Of a stretch of DNA of 64,000 bases, positions 42,790 to 50,175 are shown piece after piece. The position numbers and the translations under genes were made by a program. The stretch spans positions 62,001 through 126,000 of the forward strand of contig NZ_JAVAMB010000004.1 in the NCBI RefSeq assembly GCF_030730925.1. The letters are read 5' to 3'. Every line of letters begins with the position of its first letter. Positions within the stretch are counted from its first letter, which is position 1. The notes beneath the pieces were generated by a model that worked only from the letters and a program-made list of their open reading frames with translations, did not search any database and had not been told where the DNA came from. The stretch is from Flavobacterium sp. DG2-3 (GTDB lineage: Bacteria > Bacteroidota > Bacteroidia > Flavobacteriales > Flavobacteriaceae).

Positions 42790-43075
42790 GGTAAAAATAG
42801 ATTTAATCTTTTGGTGAAAATCAATTTCTAAAAATTCTTAGGGGGAAAAATTCTTAGATACGCAATATTAAGCATTAACTGCATTTTTTTCTTACAATCA
42901 GCATTATAGAATATAACTATAAGTTGTAATTAAATCTTTCGTAAAAGTTATCTTATGTTTATTTATTAGAAAATAAATTAATTCAGAAGATTTGTTTGGG
43001 CGTTTCCTTCGGCCGGGCTATCCGCTATATCTTTTTGTTTTTAAAGAAAAAACAAAAAGGATACCGCTCCTATCC
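42790..43075. repeat. Intergenic region with an interspersed CCCTAACGC-type element (43003-43082)
   Basis: 43003-43082 begins GGGCGTTTCC and TCGGCCGGGCTATCCGCTAT, has a TTTTTGTTTTT/AAAAACAAAAA dyad in the middle, and ends GGATACCGCTCC-TATCCCTAACGC. I recognise this layout from intergenic regions of other Flavobacteriia, where it recurs in many copies. The end of the element supplies the stop codon of the minus-strand gene 43076-43525. The rest of the gap (42790-43002) shows nothing. Confidence 0.55.
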
Positions 43076-43525
43076 CTAACGCGAAATCGGGTCAAATGAT
43101 TTTTTCGGTGTTATAGATTTTAATTGAAGAATAGTATTTATAGCATTGATAAACCCTATTGAAGCTTTACCCGTTTCCAACTGAAAGTCATAAGTTTTTC
43201 CTTCAATATCAATTATTTTAAAAATCGACAATTCTGGTTTATCTATCTTTCCTTTAAAGTTCCCATAAACGAGATCTCTAATTTCTTCAAAACGAATTGA
43301 TAAAATTATTCCTTCATTTCTCTTTTCAATTATTTGTCGAGTTGTGATAAGTGTTTTTGCATTTGAACTAATAATTTGGAAAATAGGAAATTCATCTTCT
43401 TCAATATCAAATTCAATTGATTTATTGCCAATATGAACAGACGAATAAAGCCATTCTTCAGGATTCATTACTTTCCTATAAATAGCTGCACAAACAATAT
43501 TCTTAATTGATTTATCTGTTTTCAT
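43076..43525 (-). CDS. Hypothetical cytoplasmic protein
   Basis: 149 aa, no signal peptide or membrane segment. It alternates beta-strands with a C-terminal helix (TGKASIGFINAINTIL). The arrangement SIRFEEIRDLVYGNFKG followed by FKIIDIEGKTYDFQLETG resembles a PH-like beta barrel, but I do not recognise the family. The last residues (ISR) and the stop lie within the start of an interspersed element (43003-43082), so the original C-terminus may have been altered. Confidence 0.6.
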   Translation of the reverse strand: MKTDKSIKNIVCAAIYRKVMNPEEWLYSSVHIGNKSIEFDIEEDEFPIFQIISSNAKTLITTRQIIEKRNEGIILSIRFEEIRDLVYGNFKGKIDKPELSIFKIIDIEGKTYDFQLETGKASIGFINAINTILQLKSITPKKSFDPISR

Positions 43526-43529
43526 TTTG

Positions 43530-43657
43530 AATTGCCTCCAGCTTTAGCTGGAGGTAAACAAATGTATATAAAAAAGGCTTTAGCCAAACTTTACAATTTT
43601 GGCTAAAGCCCAATTCTAATTCAAACAAAAAACCTCCAGTTAAAACTGGAGGCAATT
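43530..43657. repeat. Nested inverted repeat of CCTCCAGC and GGCTTTAGCC palindromes
   Basis: Outer arms 43530-43554 and 43633-43657 are each internally palindromic (CCTCCAGCTTTAGCTGGAGG on the left; CCTCCAGTTAAAACTGGAGG on the right). They also pair with each other. Inner arms GGCTTTAGCCAAA (43576-43588) and TTTGGCTAAAGCC (43598-43610) pair perfectly. It lies between two minus-strand genes. Confidence 0.75.
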
Positions 43658-43725
43658 GATATTAAAAATTAATTCGTGAAAATTAGTGTAATTAGTGTAA
43701 TTAGTGGCTATAAAAAACAAAAAAA

Positions 43726-44802
43726 TCAATGTTCCCCATATCCAATATCATCCATTTTTCCACTGAAAACGCGATACTGAATAACAAAATAAACAATCAC
43801 CAAAGCCAAAGCCACAAAAAACCAGCTCAAACCGGCATTTAATCCATATTCGTGAGCGGCAGTATTATAAATCGTTAATGACGGATTAACTTTATTGGTT
43901 GATGGCAAAACATTTGGAAAAATAGAAACCGCTGTCGAAGCAAATCCGCCAAGGAGGAATAAGGTTGAAAATACAAATCCGTGTCCATCTTTTTTGAAGG
44001 AACGCACTTTGAACAAACCTATTATTCCAACAAAAGTCATTATTGGAAAAAACCACAAAATCGGATTTTCAACAAAATTATGAAATGGTTTCGGCTCAAT
44101 AAAATGCCAGATTTGCAGCGAAATACAAACCAGAACCAACAAAACGATATTCAACGCGAAAACTACCTTTTTAAGTTTTTCATTTAAAGAAGAATTTGTT
44201 TTATAAATAATCCAATTCGCTCCATGAATCGTCAAAGCTACAACGCTCACAATCCCTAAGAAAAGCGTAAACCAATCGATAATTCCCAATTCATTTGCCT
44301 GCGGACTAAAAGTTGGGTTCCATAAAGGCAAAAAGAAATAATGTGCTTCCTGCGTAGAAACGCCATTTTGCACCATTCCGAGATTGACACCGCGAACAAT
44401 ATTTCCTAAAGCGATTCCGAAGAAAAGAGCCAAAAGCAAACTTGCAATTCCGAACGCTTTATCCCAAATGGCTTCCCACATGTGATTATGAATCTGTCCG
44501 CGCATTTCTAAACCAATCGCACGGAAAATCAAAAGCCATAAAATCATAATCAAAGGCAGATAAAAACCGCTGAAAGAAGAAGCGTATAAAGTAGGAAAAG
44601 CAAAAAACAAAACGCCTCCAGCTGCAATCAGCCAGACTTCATTGGCATCCCAAAATGGACCGATCGAATTGGTAATTACTTTTTTATCTCTTTCTGTATC
44701 GGCAAAAAATAAATGAATAATTCCTGCACCAAAATCATAGCCATCTAAAACCAGATAAACAGCCAGAATTCCCATTAAAACTACGTACCAAAAAAATTCC
44801 AT
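43726..44802 (-). CDS. cydB: Cytochrome bd ubiquinol oxidase subunit II
   Basis: 358 aa with about eight or nine membrane segments. The N-terminus is YVVLMGILAVYLVLDGYDFGAGI, the conserved signature of CydB, followed by DANEVWLIAAGGVLFFAFPTLYA. It forms the heterodimeric quinol:oxygen oxidoreductase with CydA, whose gene ends 2 bases upstream. High oxygen affinity supports microaerobic growth and tolerance to sulfide or nitric oxide, which fits the sulfur genes nearby. No cydX-like small gene was found after it; a repeat region lies upstream of neither gene. Confidence 0.95.
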   Translation of the reverse strand: MEFFWYVVLMGILAVYLVLDGYDFGAGIIHLFFADTERDKKVITNSIGPFWDANEVWLIAAGGVLFFAFPTLYASSFSGFYLPLIMILWLLIFRAIGLEMRGQIHNHMWEAIWDKAFGIASLLLALFFGIALGNIVRGVNLGMVQNGVSTQEAHYFFLPLWNPTFSPQANELGIIDWFTLFLGIVSVVALTIHGANWIIYKTNSSLNEKLKKVVFALNIVLLVLVCISLQIWHFIEPKPFHNFVENPILWFFPIMTFVGIIGLFKVRSFKKDGHGFVFSTLFLLGGFASTAVSIFPNVLPSTNKVNPSLTIYNTAAHEYGLNAGLSWFFVALALVIVYFVIQYRVFSGKMDDIGYGEH

Positions 44803-44804
44803 AC

Positions 44805-46151
44805 TTATATTTTTTCTGTTGAAAGTTCCACATGATGCGGACCTTTATTGATAATTTTTCCAACCAAAAGCAAAAACAGCATTCCAAGCAAAAGATATAA
44901 ACCAATAAAACCTAATAAAGTAAATAAGGTATTTCCTGAAGAAACTGTTGGCGAAGCTCCCGCTGCTGTTCGCAATAAATTATAAACCAACCAAGGCTGT
45001 CTTCCTAATTCTGCCGTGTACCAGCCTGTAGTATTGGCAATATATGGAAACGGCATCATGAACATCAGCGACCATAAAATCCATTTGGTTTGGAATAATT
45101 TTCCTCGAATTAATTGGAAAAGCGAAAGCACCATCAAGCCAATAAAAACAGTTCCAAGTCCGACCATTATATGATAAGCATAATACAATCCCGAAATATT
45201 AGTTGGATGCAGATCTTCTTCAAACTGGTCTAAACCTTTTATTTCCTGGTCCCAGTTTCCGTAAGTCAGGAAACTTAAAATATTTGGAACCGCAATTTTA
45301 TTATCCAGTTTTTTGTCTTTTACATCGGGCTGACCGATTAAAACAATTTCAGAACCTTTTTTCTCGGTATGAAAAATTCCTTCCATTCCGGCAAAGGTTA
45401 CGGGTTGGTATTTTACCACATTTTTAGCCAATAAATCTCCCGTTGGAACTGCGACAATTATACTCGAAATCAATCCGAAGATAACGCCAGTTTTAAGGAA
45501 CAATTTCCCAAACGAAACATTTTTATTACTCAAAATATAAAAAGCGCCAATGCCCGCAACAACAAAAGAACTTGTTACCAAAGAAGCAGCCTGATTATGC
45601 AAATACGAAGGCCAAAGCCAAGGATTTAAAAACAAAGCCTGAAAATTATTCAAAACAAATTTTCCGTTTTCGAGAATCTCATAACCAACCGGATTCTGCA
45701 TCCAAGAATGTGTAGCGATAATTAAAAACCCACTCGCCCAAGAACCAATCATGATTAATAATCCGGTTACAAAGTGCCATTTATGTCCGAGAAGTTTTTC
45801 TCCAAACAAAAATATTCCCAGAAAAGAAGATTCTAAGAAAAACGAAAACATTCCTTCCATCGCCAGCGTTTGTCCAATGATTCCGCCTGTCAATTCGGAG
45901 AACTTTGCCCAGTTGGTTCCAAACTGAAACTCCATTGGAATTCCGGTTACTACGCCCATTGCAAAATTGAGGGCGAAGATTTTCATCCAGAAATGGGTGG
46001 CGTGATTGTATTGTTCGTCTTTAGTTTTGAGGAATTTCCACTTGAAGTACACAATGATCAGCGAAAGACCCATTGTAAGTTGTGGAAAGAGATAATGAAA
46101 AGTAATGGTGAACGCGAATTGCATTCGGTCATAAAAGAGCATTTCTTCCAT
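44805..46151 (-). CDS. cydA: Cytochrome bd ubiquinol oxidase subunit I
   Basis: 448 aa with about nine membrane segments. It starts MEEMLFYDRMQFAFTITFHYLFPQL, with the heme ligand H19 region. It contains GRQPW in WYTAELGRQPWLVYN, the family signature, and METAFSF-type LAMEGMFSFFLESSFLG. The length is below that of the long-Q-loop E. coli protein, so it is the short-loop type. A perfect -7 box (TAAATTTG on the minus strand, 46177-46184) lies 26 bases upstream. It is co-transcribed with cydB. Confidence 0.95.
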   Translation of the reverse strand: MEEMLFYDRMQFAFTITFHYLFPQLTMGLSLIIVYFKWKFLKTKDEQYNHATHFWMKIFALNFAMGVVTGIPMEFQFGTNWAKFSELTGGIIGQTLAMEGMFSFFLESSFLGIFLFGEKLLGHKWHFVTGLLIMIGSWASGFLIIATHSWMQNPVGYEILENGKFVLNNFQALFLNPWLWPSYLHNQAASLVTSSFVVAGIGAFYILSNKNVSFGKLFLKTGVIFGLISSIIVAVPTGDLLAKNVVKYQPVTFAGMEGIFHTEKKGSEIVLIGQPDVKDKKLDNKIAVPNILSFLTYGNWDQEIKGLDQFEEDLHPTNISGLYYAYHIMVGLGTVFIGLMVLSLFQLIRGKLFQTKWILWSLMFMMPFPYIANTTGWYTAELGRQPWLVYNLLRTAAGASPTVSSGNTLFTLLGFIGLYLLLGMLFLLLVGKIINKGPHHVELSTEKI

Positions 46152-46230
46152 AAGGTAATTTGTTTATGAAGTTCCACAAATTTAACCATTACATCCCGAA
46201 TTACTGCCCTAAAAAAAGAGTTTATTTTAA

Positions 46231-46369
46231 TTTTTTAAACCATATAAGTGATATAAGTAAATATAAAAATTAGTAGACGCAAAAAGCTCATATCAGATTT
46301 GCTCCTGCAAGGTTTTGGAAACCTTGCAGGAAAACAAAAAAACTTATATCACTTATATGGTTTAAAAAA
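46231..46369. repeat. CCATATAAGTGATATAAG-type inverted repeat with an inner hairpin
   Basis: A perfect 28-bp dyad has arms 46231-46258 and 46342-46369 (left begins TTTTTTAAACCATATAAG). It encloses a second perfect 12-bp hairpin CCTGCAAGGTTT/AAACCTTGCAGG (46304-46315 with 46319-46330). The right arm ends next to the stop codon of the HD gene (46371). Related copies lie at 47004-47082 and 48618-48890. Confidence 0.8.
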
Positions 46370-46370
46370 A

Positions 46371-46961
46371 TCATTTCTCCAGAATCCCTTTTTCAACGCT
46401 GTCGTTAATCAAACCTTCAGCGTAATTCCATATTGATTTTGAGCCTTCTTTTATGACACTTTTCTTTTCGTAAACTTTATCGTATTTCACTCCAAACTCT
46501 TTCCATGTGCCACCGTTATTAGATGTATTTTGCAGAAGAGGCTCTAATCTGTCCATCGATTTGGCAAATTTGGCCTCATTGGTTTCTCCGGCTTCAAATT
46601 CTTCCCAGATGGAGATAAACTCTTCTTTTTGTTTTTCTGGCAGTAAACCAAAAATTCTATTTGCTGCCAAACGCTCTTCATCAGTGTTCGAATGATTTTT
46701 TACGGTATCGTAAATAAAAACATCTCCAGCATCGATTTCGACAATATCATGAATCAAAACCATTTTTACGACTTTCAGAACATCAATTGGTTCGTTAGAA
46801 TGTTCAGCTAAAACAATTGCCATAAGAGCTAAATGCCAGCTGTGTTCAGCATCATTTTCGCAACGGTCGCTATTGAATAATTTGGTCTTTCGCTGGATGT
46901 ATTTTACTTTATCAATTTCTTTTATGAAAGCAATTTGATCTAATAAGTCCTGTGTGTTCAT
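46371..46961 (-). CDS. HD-domain nucleotidase-like protein (YfbR family type)
   Basis: 196 aa, an HD_3-type fold. Metal ligands are H39 in ENDAEHSWHLA and HD in LIHDIVEIDAGD, with the later D near KSMDRLEPLL. The family hydrolyses deoxynucleoside 5'-monophosphates or related nucleotides in the cytoplasm. The start is MNTQDLLDQIAFIKEIDKVKYIQRKT, as in other members. It is bracketed on both sides by inverted repeats of one family (46231-46369 and 47004-47082). Confidence 0.88.
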   Translation of the reverse strand: MNTQDLLDQIAFIKEIDKVKYIQRKTKLFNSDRCENDAEHSWHLALMAIVLAEHSNEPIDVLKVVKMVLIHDIVEIDAGDVFIYDTVKNHSNTDEERLAANRIFGLLPEKQKEEFISIWEEFEAGETNEAKFAKSMDRLEPLLQNTSNNGGTWKEFGVKYDKVYEKKSVIKEGSKSIWNYAEGLINDSVEKGILEK

Positions 46962-47003
46962 TTTAAATATTTTAGCAAAAAAGCAAAATTACGTAGTTTT
47001 TTC

Positions 47004-47082
47004 ACCATATAAGTGATATAAGCAAATTAAGATATATGCTTATTTATATAATCAAAAAATGAACTTATATCACTTATATGGT
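47004..47082. repeat. CCATATAAGTGATATAAG-type inverted repeat, second copy
   Basis: A perfect 19-bp dyad, arms 47004-47022 and 47064-47082 (ACCATATAAGTGATATAAG on the left), spaced by 41 bases. It lies just upstream of the minus-strand HD gene and of the plus-strand MBL-rhodanese promoter. Confidence 0.8.
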
Positions 47083-47117
47083 AAAGACATATTTTTTTAC
47101 ACAAAAACCTAATTTCT

Positions 47118-47161
47118 GTAACATTAGTCACCCAATTTATTAAAAAACAAAGTTACCTTTG
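47118..47161 (+). promoter_or_regulatory. Candidate Crp/Fnr operator and -7 promoter of the MBL-rhodanese gene
   Basis: GTAACATTAGTCAC at 47118-47131 lies 36.5 bases (centre) from the last base of TACCTTTG (47154-47161), an exact TAnnTTTG -7 box. The related site at 40792 stands at the same distance from its -7-like box. The position suggests class II activation. The half-sites GTAAC and GTCAC form an imperfect dyad. Confidence 0.55.
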
Positions 47162-47187
47162 TATCCCATCATTTTACAATATCTATC

Positions 47188-48606
47188 ATGAAAATAGAAC
47201 AAATTTACACCGGATGCTTAGCACAAGGTGCATACTATATCACTTCAAATGGCGAAGCGGCCATTATTGATCCGCTTAGAGAAACACAGCCTTACTTAGA
47301 TCGTTTGGAACGAGATGGAGTTAAGCTGAAATATATTTTTGAAACGCATTTTCACGCCGATTTCGTTTCTGGCCACGTTGATTTAAGCAAAGAAACTGGA
47401 GCGCCTATTGTTTACGGTCCAAATGCTGCCTGCGAATTTGACTGCGTATCTGCAAAAGACGGACAGGAATTTAAACTTGGAAAAGTAACAATTAAAGTTT
47501 TGCATACTCCTGGTCATACCATGGAAAGCTCTACTTTTTTATTAATTGATGAAAACGGAAAAGATCACGCGATTTTCTCTGGAGATACTTTATTTATTGG
47601 TGATGTTGGCCGTCCGGATTTAGCTCAAAAAGCAGCGGGAATGACACAAGATCAATTGGCAGGGATTTTATATCATTCGCTAAGAGATAAAATTATGACT
47701 TTGGCTGATGATGTAATTGTTTATCCTGCGCATGGTGCAGGAAGTGCTTGCGGAAAAAACATGAGTAAAGAAACCGTTTCAACTATCGGAAATCAAAAAG
47801 CGACAAACTATGCTTTGCGCGCTAATATGACCGAAGAAGAGTTTATCAAAGAAGTGACTGACGGTTTATTGCCTCCTCCAGCCTATTTCAGCATGAACGT
47901 TGCTATGAATAAAGGCGGTTACGAAAGCTTTGAAACTGTTCTAAACAACGGAATGAAAGCTATAAACGTAAAAGAATTTGAAGCGGTTGCAGAAGAAACT
48001 GGAGCTTTGATTCTAGATACTAGAAGCGCTGCTGATTTCAGCAAAGGATTTATTCCACAGTCAATTAATATCGGAATCAACGGTGATTTTGCGCCGTGGG
48101 TTGGAACTCTGATTGCTGATGTAAAACAGCCAATTGTTTTAGTTACAGCAGCTGGAATGGAAGAAGAAACAGTAACGCGTTTAAGCCGTGTTGGTTTTGA
48201 TACTATTATAGGTCATCTACAAGGTGGTTTTGAAGCGTGGCAAAAGGCAGGTTTCGAAATTGATACTGTAAACAGAATTACTGCTGAACAATTTGCTAAT
48301 GAATTTAAATTCGGCGAAGACAAAGTGGTGGATATTCGTAAAGAAACAGAATACGAAGCAGAACATATAGACGAAGCTTATAGCAAACCTTTAGCTTATA
48401 TAAATGACTGGGTAAAAGACATTAATCCAAATGAGCATTTTTATCTGCATTGCGCGGGTGGTTACAGAAGCATGATTGCAGCTTCGATTCTACAAGCAAG
48501 AGGTTTCAGAAACTTCTCTGAAGTAGAAGGCGGTTTCGGAGCAATTTCAAAAACAAATGTTCCAAAATCAGATTTCGTTTGTCAGAGCAAAGTTTTGAAA
48601 GCATAA
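47188..48606 (+). CDS. Persulfide-dioxygenase-like metallo-beta-lactamase fused to two rhodanese domains
   Basis: 472 aa. The metallo-beta-lactamase domain (1-250) has THFHADFVSGH, TPGHT and FSGDTLFIGDVGRPDL, the persulfide dioxygenase (ETHE1/BlhB-like) signature. The first rhodanese domain (about 265-360) has DTRSAADF and LQGGFEAW but lacks a cysteine in its active-site loop (VTAAGMEEE), so it should be inactive. The second (about 370-468) has C422 in LHCAGGYRS. The enzyme oxidises glutathione persulfide or a related thiol persulfide to sulfite, with the rhodanese loading or removing sulfane sulfur. The adjacent YeeE genes and TSUP permease fit this pathway. Regulation is likely from the operator at 47118. 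Confidence 0.93.
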   Translation: MKIEQIYTGCLAQGAYYITSNGEAAIIDPLRETQPYLDRLERDGVKLKYIFETHFHADFVSGHVDLSKETGAPIVYGPNAACEFDCVSAKDGQEFKLGKVTIKVLHTPGHTMESSTFLLIDENGKDHAIFSGDTLFIGDVGRPDLAQKAAGMTQDQLAGILYHSLRDKIMTLADDVIVYPAHGAGSACGKNMSKETVSTIGNQKATNYALRANMTEEEFIKEVTDGLLPPPAYFSMNVAMNKGGYESFETVLNNGMKAINVKEFEAVAEETGALILDTRSAADFSKGFIPQSINIGINGDFAPWVGTLIADVKQPIVLVTAAGMEEETVTRLSRVGFDTIIGHLQGGFEAWQKAGFEIDTVNRITAEQFANEFKFGEDKVVDIRKETEYEAEHIDEAYSKPLAYINDWVKDINPNEHFYLHCAGGYRSMIAASILQARGFRNFSEVEGGFGAISKTNVPKSDFVCQSKVLKA

Positions 48607-48617
48607 ATATATTTTCA

Positions 48618-48890
48618 CCATATAAGTCATGTAAGTTCATTTTAGTTGGGCTCGATTTAAGATGCTTCTATTTTCTAAATATAACTAGATCATATAAGAA
48701 TTTTACAAAACAGCTTAAAATTACTTATATCACTTATATGGTTTAAAAAACACTTAAATTCTATTTTTCACCATCTAAGTGATATAAGTTCATTTTAATT
48801 GGGGCGTGATCTAACTACTTATATTTTCTTAACTAGAAAATATAAGAATTTCACAAAACAGCTTAAAATTTCTTATATGACTTATATGGT
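48618..48890. repeat. Two tandem units of the CCATATAAG-type inverted repeat
   Basis: Unit 1 has arms 48618-48637 and 48723-48742 (18 of 20 pairs). Unit 2 has arms 48770-48789 and 48870-48890. The units also share interior words (AGTTCATTTTA, AGAATTT-CACAAAACAGCTTAAAATT split over several positions), so they are direct repeats about 150 bases apart. The last arm ends 22 bases before the YeeE start. Confidence 0.8.
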
Positions 48891-48912
48891 TTAAAAAAAC
48901 TTAACATTAACT

Positions 48913-49482
48913 ATGAGCATATTAGAAATCATTAAAGAACCTTGGCCGTGGTATGTTGCGGGGCCGTTGATTGGATTGACTGTTCCAATTTTATTAATTA
49001 TCGGAAATAAATCTTTTGGGATTAGTTCGTCGCTTCGTCACATTTGTGCGGCTTGCATTCCTGCCAATATTTCGTTTTTTAAATACGATTGGAAAAAAGA
49101 AAGTTGGAATTTATTCTTTGTTTTCGGAATTTTCATTGGCGGTTTTATTGCTGCTTATTTCCTAACGAATCCAAATCCTGTTGAAATTGCTCCTGAATTA
49201 TCAGCCAAATTAGCGACGTACGGAATCACAGATCATAGCGGTTTAGTTCCGTCACAATTATTTTCTTGGGAAAGTTTATTAACGCTTCGCGGATTTATTA
49301 TGATTGTTGTCGGCGGATTTCTTGTAGGTTTCGGAACTCGATATGCTGGTGGATGTACGAGCGGTCATGCGATTATGGGATTATCAAATTTACAATGGCC
49401 TTCTCTTGTTGCTACAATCTGCTTTATGATTGGCGGTTTTGTAATGGCACTTTTGATTTTACCTTATATTCTTTCACTTTAA
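48913..49482 (+). CDS. YeeE/YedE family transporter, first half
   Basis: 189 aa with four or five membrane segments. The family core GFGTRYAGGCTSGHAIMGL near 140-160 holds the pore cysteine used for thiosulfate or sulfane-sulfur passage. PWPWYVAGPLIGLTVPILL begins the protein. It is half the size of single-chain YeeE and is followed, after 10 bases, by the second half, so the two must assemble. It is downstream of the persulfide dioxygenase gene and probably part of the same regulon. Confidence 0.9.
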   Translation: MSILEIIKEPWPWYVAGPLIGLTVPILLIIGNKSFGISSSLRHICAACIPANISFFKYDWKKESWNLFFVFGIFIGGFIAAYFLTNPNPVEIAPELSAKLATYGITDHSGLVPSQLFSWESLLTLRGFIMIVVGGFLVGFGTRYAGGCTSGHAIMGLSNLQWPSLVATICFMIGGFVMALLILPYILSL

Positions 49483-49492
49483 AATTTCGAAA

Positions 49493-49969
49493 ATGAGTTC
49501 AGAAAATAAAAATATCGATGGCGAAGGAATCAACGCAAGCCAGAAAAAAGAATCGGTATTCGGAAATTTAAAATATTTAATCGTCGGCATTTTTTTCGGA
49601 ATTGTATTCGTAAAAGCAGAAATTATCAGCTGGTTTAGAATTCAGGAAATGTTCAACCTTGAGTCGTTTCATATGTATGGCGTAATTGGTTGTGCGGTTG
49701 TTGTCGGATTAATTTCAGTACAATTGATTAAAAAATTCAACATCAAAACCCTTGACGGAGAAAAAATCGAGATTCAGCCTAAGACTTTCAACAAAGGACA
49801 AATCTACGGCGGTCTACTATTCGGTTTTGGATGGGCAATTACTGGAGCTTGTCCAGGTCCGCTTTTTGCTCAAATCGGGACTGGAGCAACGGTTATTGTT
49901 GTGACTTTATTAAGTGCGATTGCCGGAACTTGGTTTTATGGATTAATTAAGGACAAACTGCCTCATTAA
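49493..49969 (+). CDS. YeeE/YedE family transporter, second half (DUF6691-like)
   Basis: 158 aa with four membrane segments. The conserved loop is GFGWAITGACPGPLFAQIGTG, the counterpart of the GGCTSGH loop in the first half. An N-terminal polar stretch (about 1-20) precedes the first segment. Together with the gene 10 bases upstream it forms a split sulfur-compound permease. Some family members instead import selenium compounds, but the sulfur context favours thiosulfate or sulfane sulfur. Confidence 0.9.
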   Translation: MSSENKNIDGEGINASQKKESVFGNLKYLIVGIFFGIVFVKAEIISWFRIQEMFNLESFHMYGVIGCAVVVGLISVQLIKKFNIKTLDGEKIEIQPKTFNKGQIYGGLLFGFGWAITGACPGPLFAQIGTGATVIVVTLLSAIAGTWFYGLIKDKLPH

Positions 49970-49980
49970 GATGATTTAAC

Positions 49981-50095
49981 CGCAAAGTTCGCAAAGTTTT
50001 TTCGCAAAGTTCGCAAAGTTTTTTTGACAAAGCTTTGCGAACTTTGCGTTTTATATTGGTTATGTATAAAAACACCTTGCGTTCTTTGCGTTTAA
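49981..50095. repeat. GCAAAGTTCGCAAAG-type repeat, second locus
   Basis: CGCAAAGTTCGCAAAG occurs twice in direct orientation (49981-49996 and 50003-50018), and its complement CTTTGCGAACTTTGCG at 50033-50048. A TTGCGTTCTTTGCGTTTAAA tail follows (50077-50096). It is the same word family as at 22877-22995, 27 kb away. Confidence 0.75.
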
Positions 50096-50175
50096 ATATT
50101 TTTCTTCATCAATTTTTAATTTCGTTTTGTTAAGTTTGCTTTGAACAACATTTCCCAAACAAGCAAACTAAAAAT

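Noticed and set aside
43003-43082. Considered as a tRNA-like or structured RNA gene
   Set aside because: The central A/T dyad and G+C-rich ends fit an interspersed intergenic element; no cloverleaf or acceptor stem can be drawn.
45203-46169. Plus-strand frames inside cydA
   Set aside because: They are antisense shadows of a well-supported cytochrome bd subunit gene.
48606-48897. Tandem repeats resembling a CRISPR or origin iteron array
   Set aside because: Only two units, each itself an inverted repeat with imperfect arms; no replication or cas gene nearby, and relatives of the unit occur at 46231 and 47004 as separate elements.
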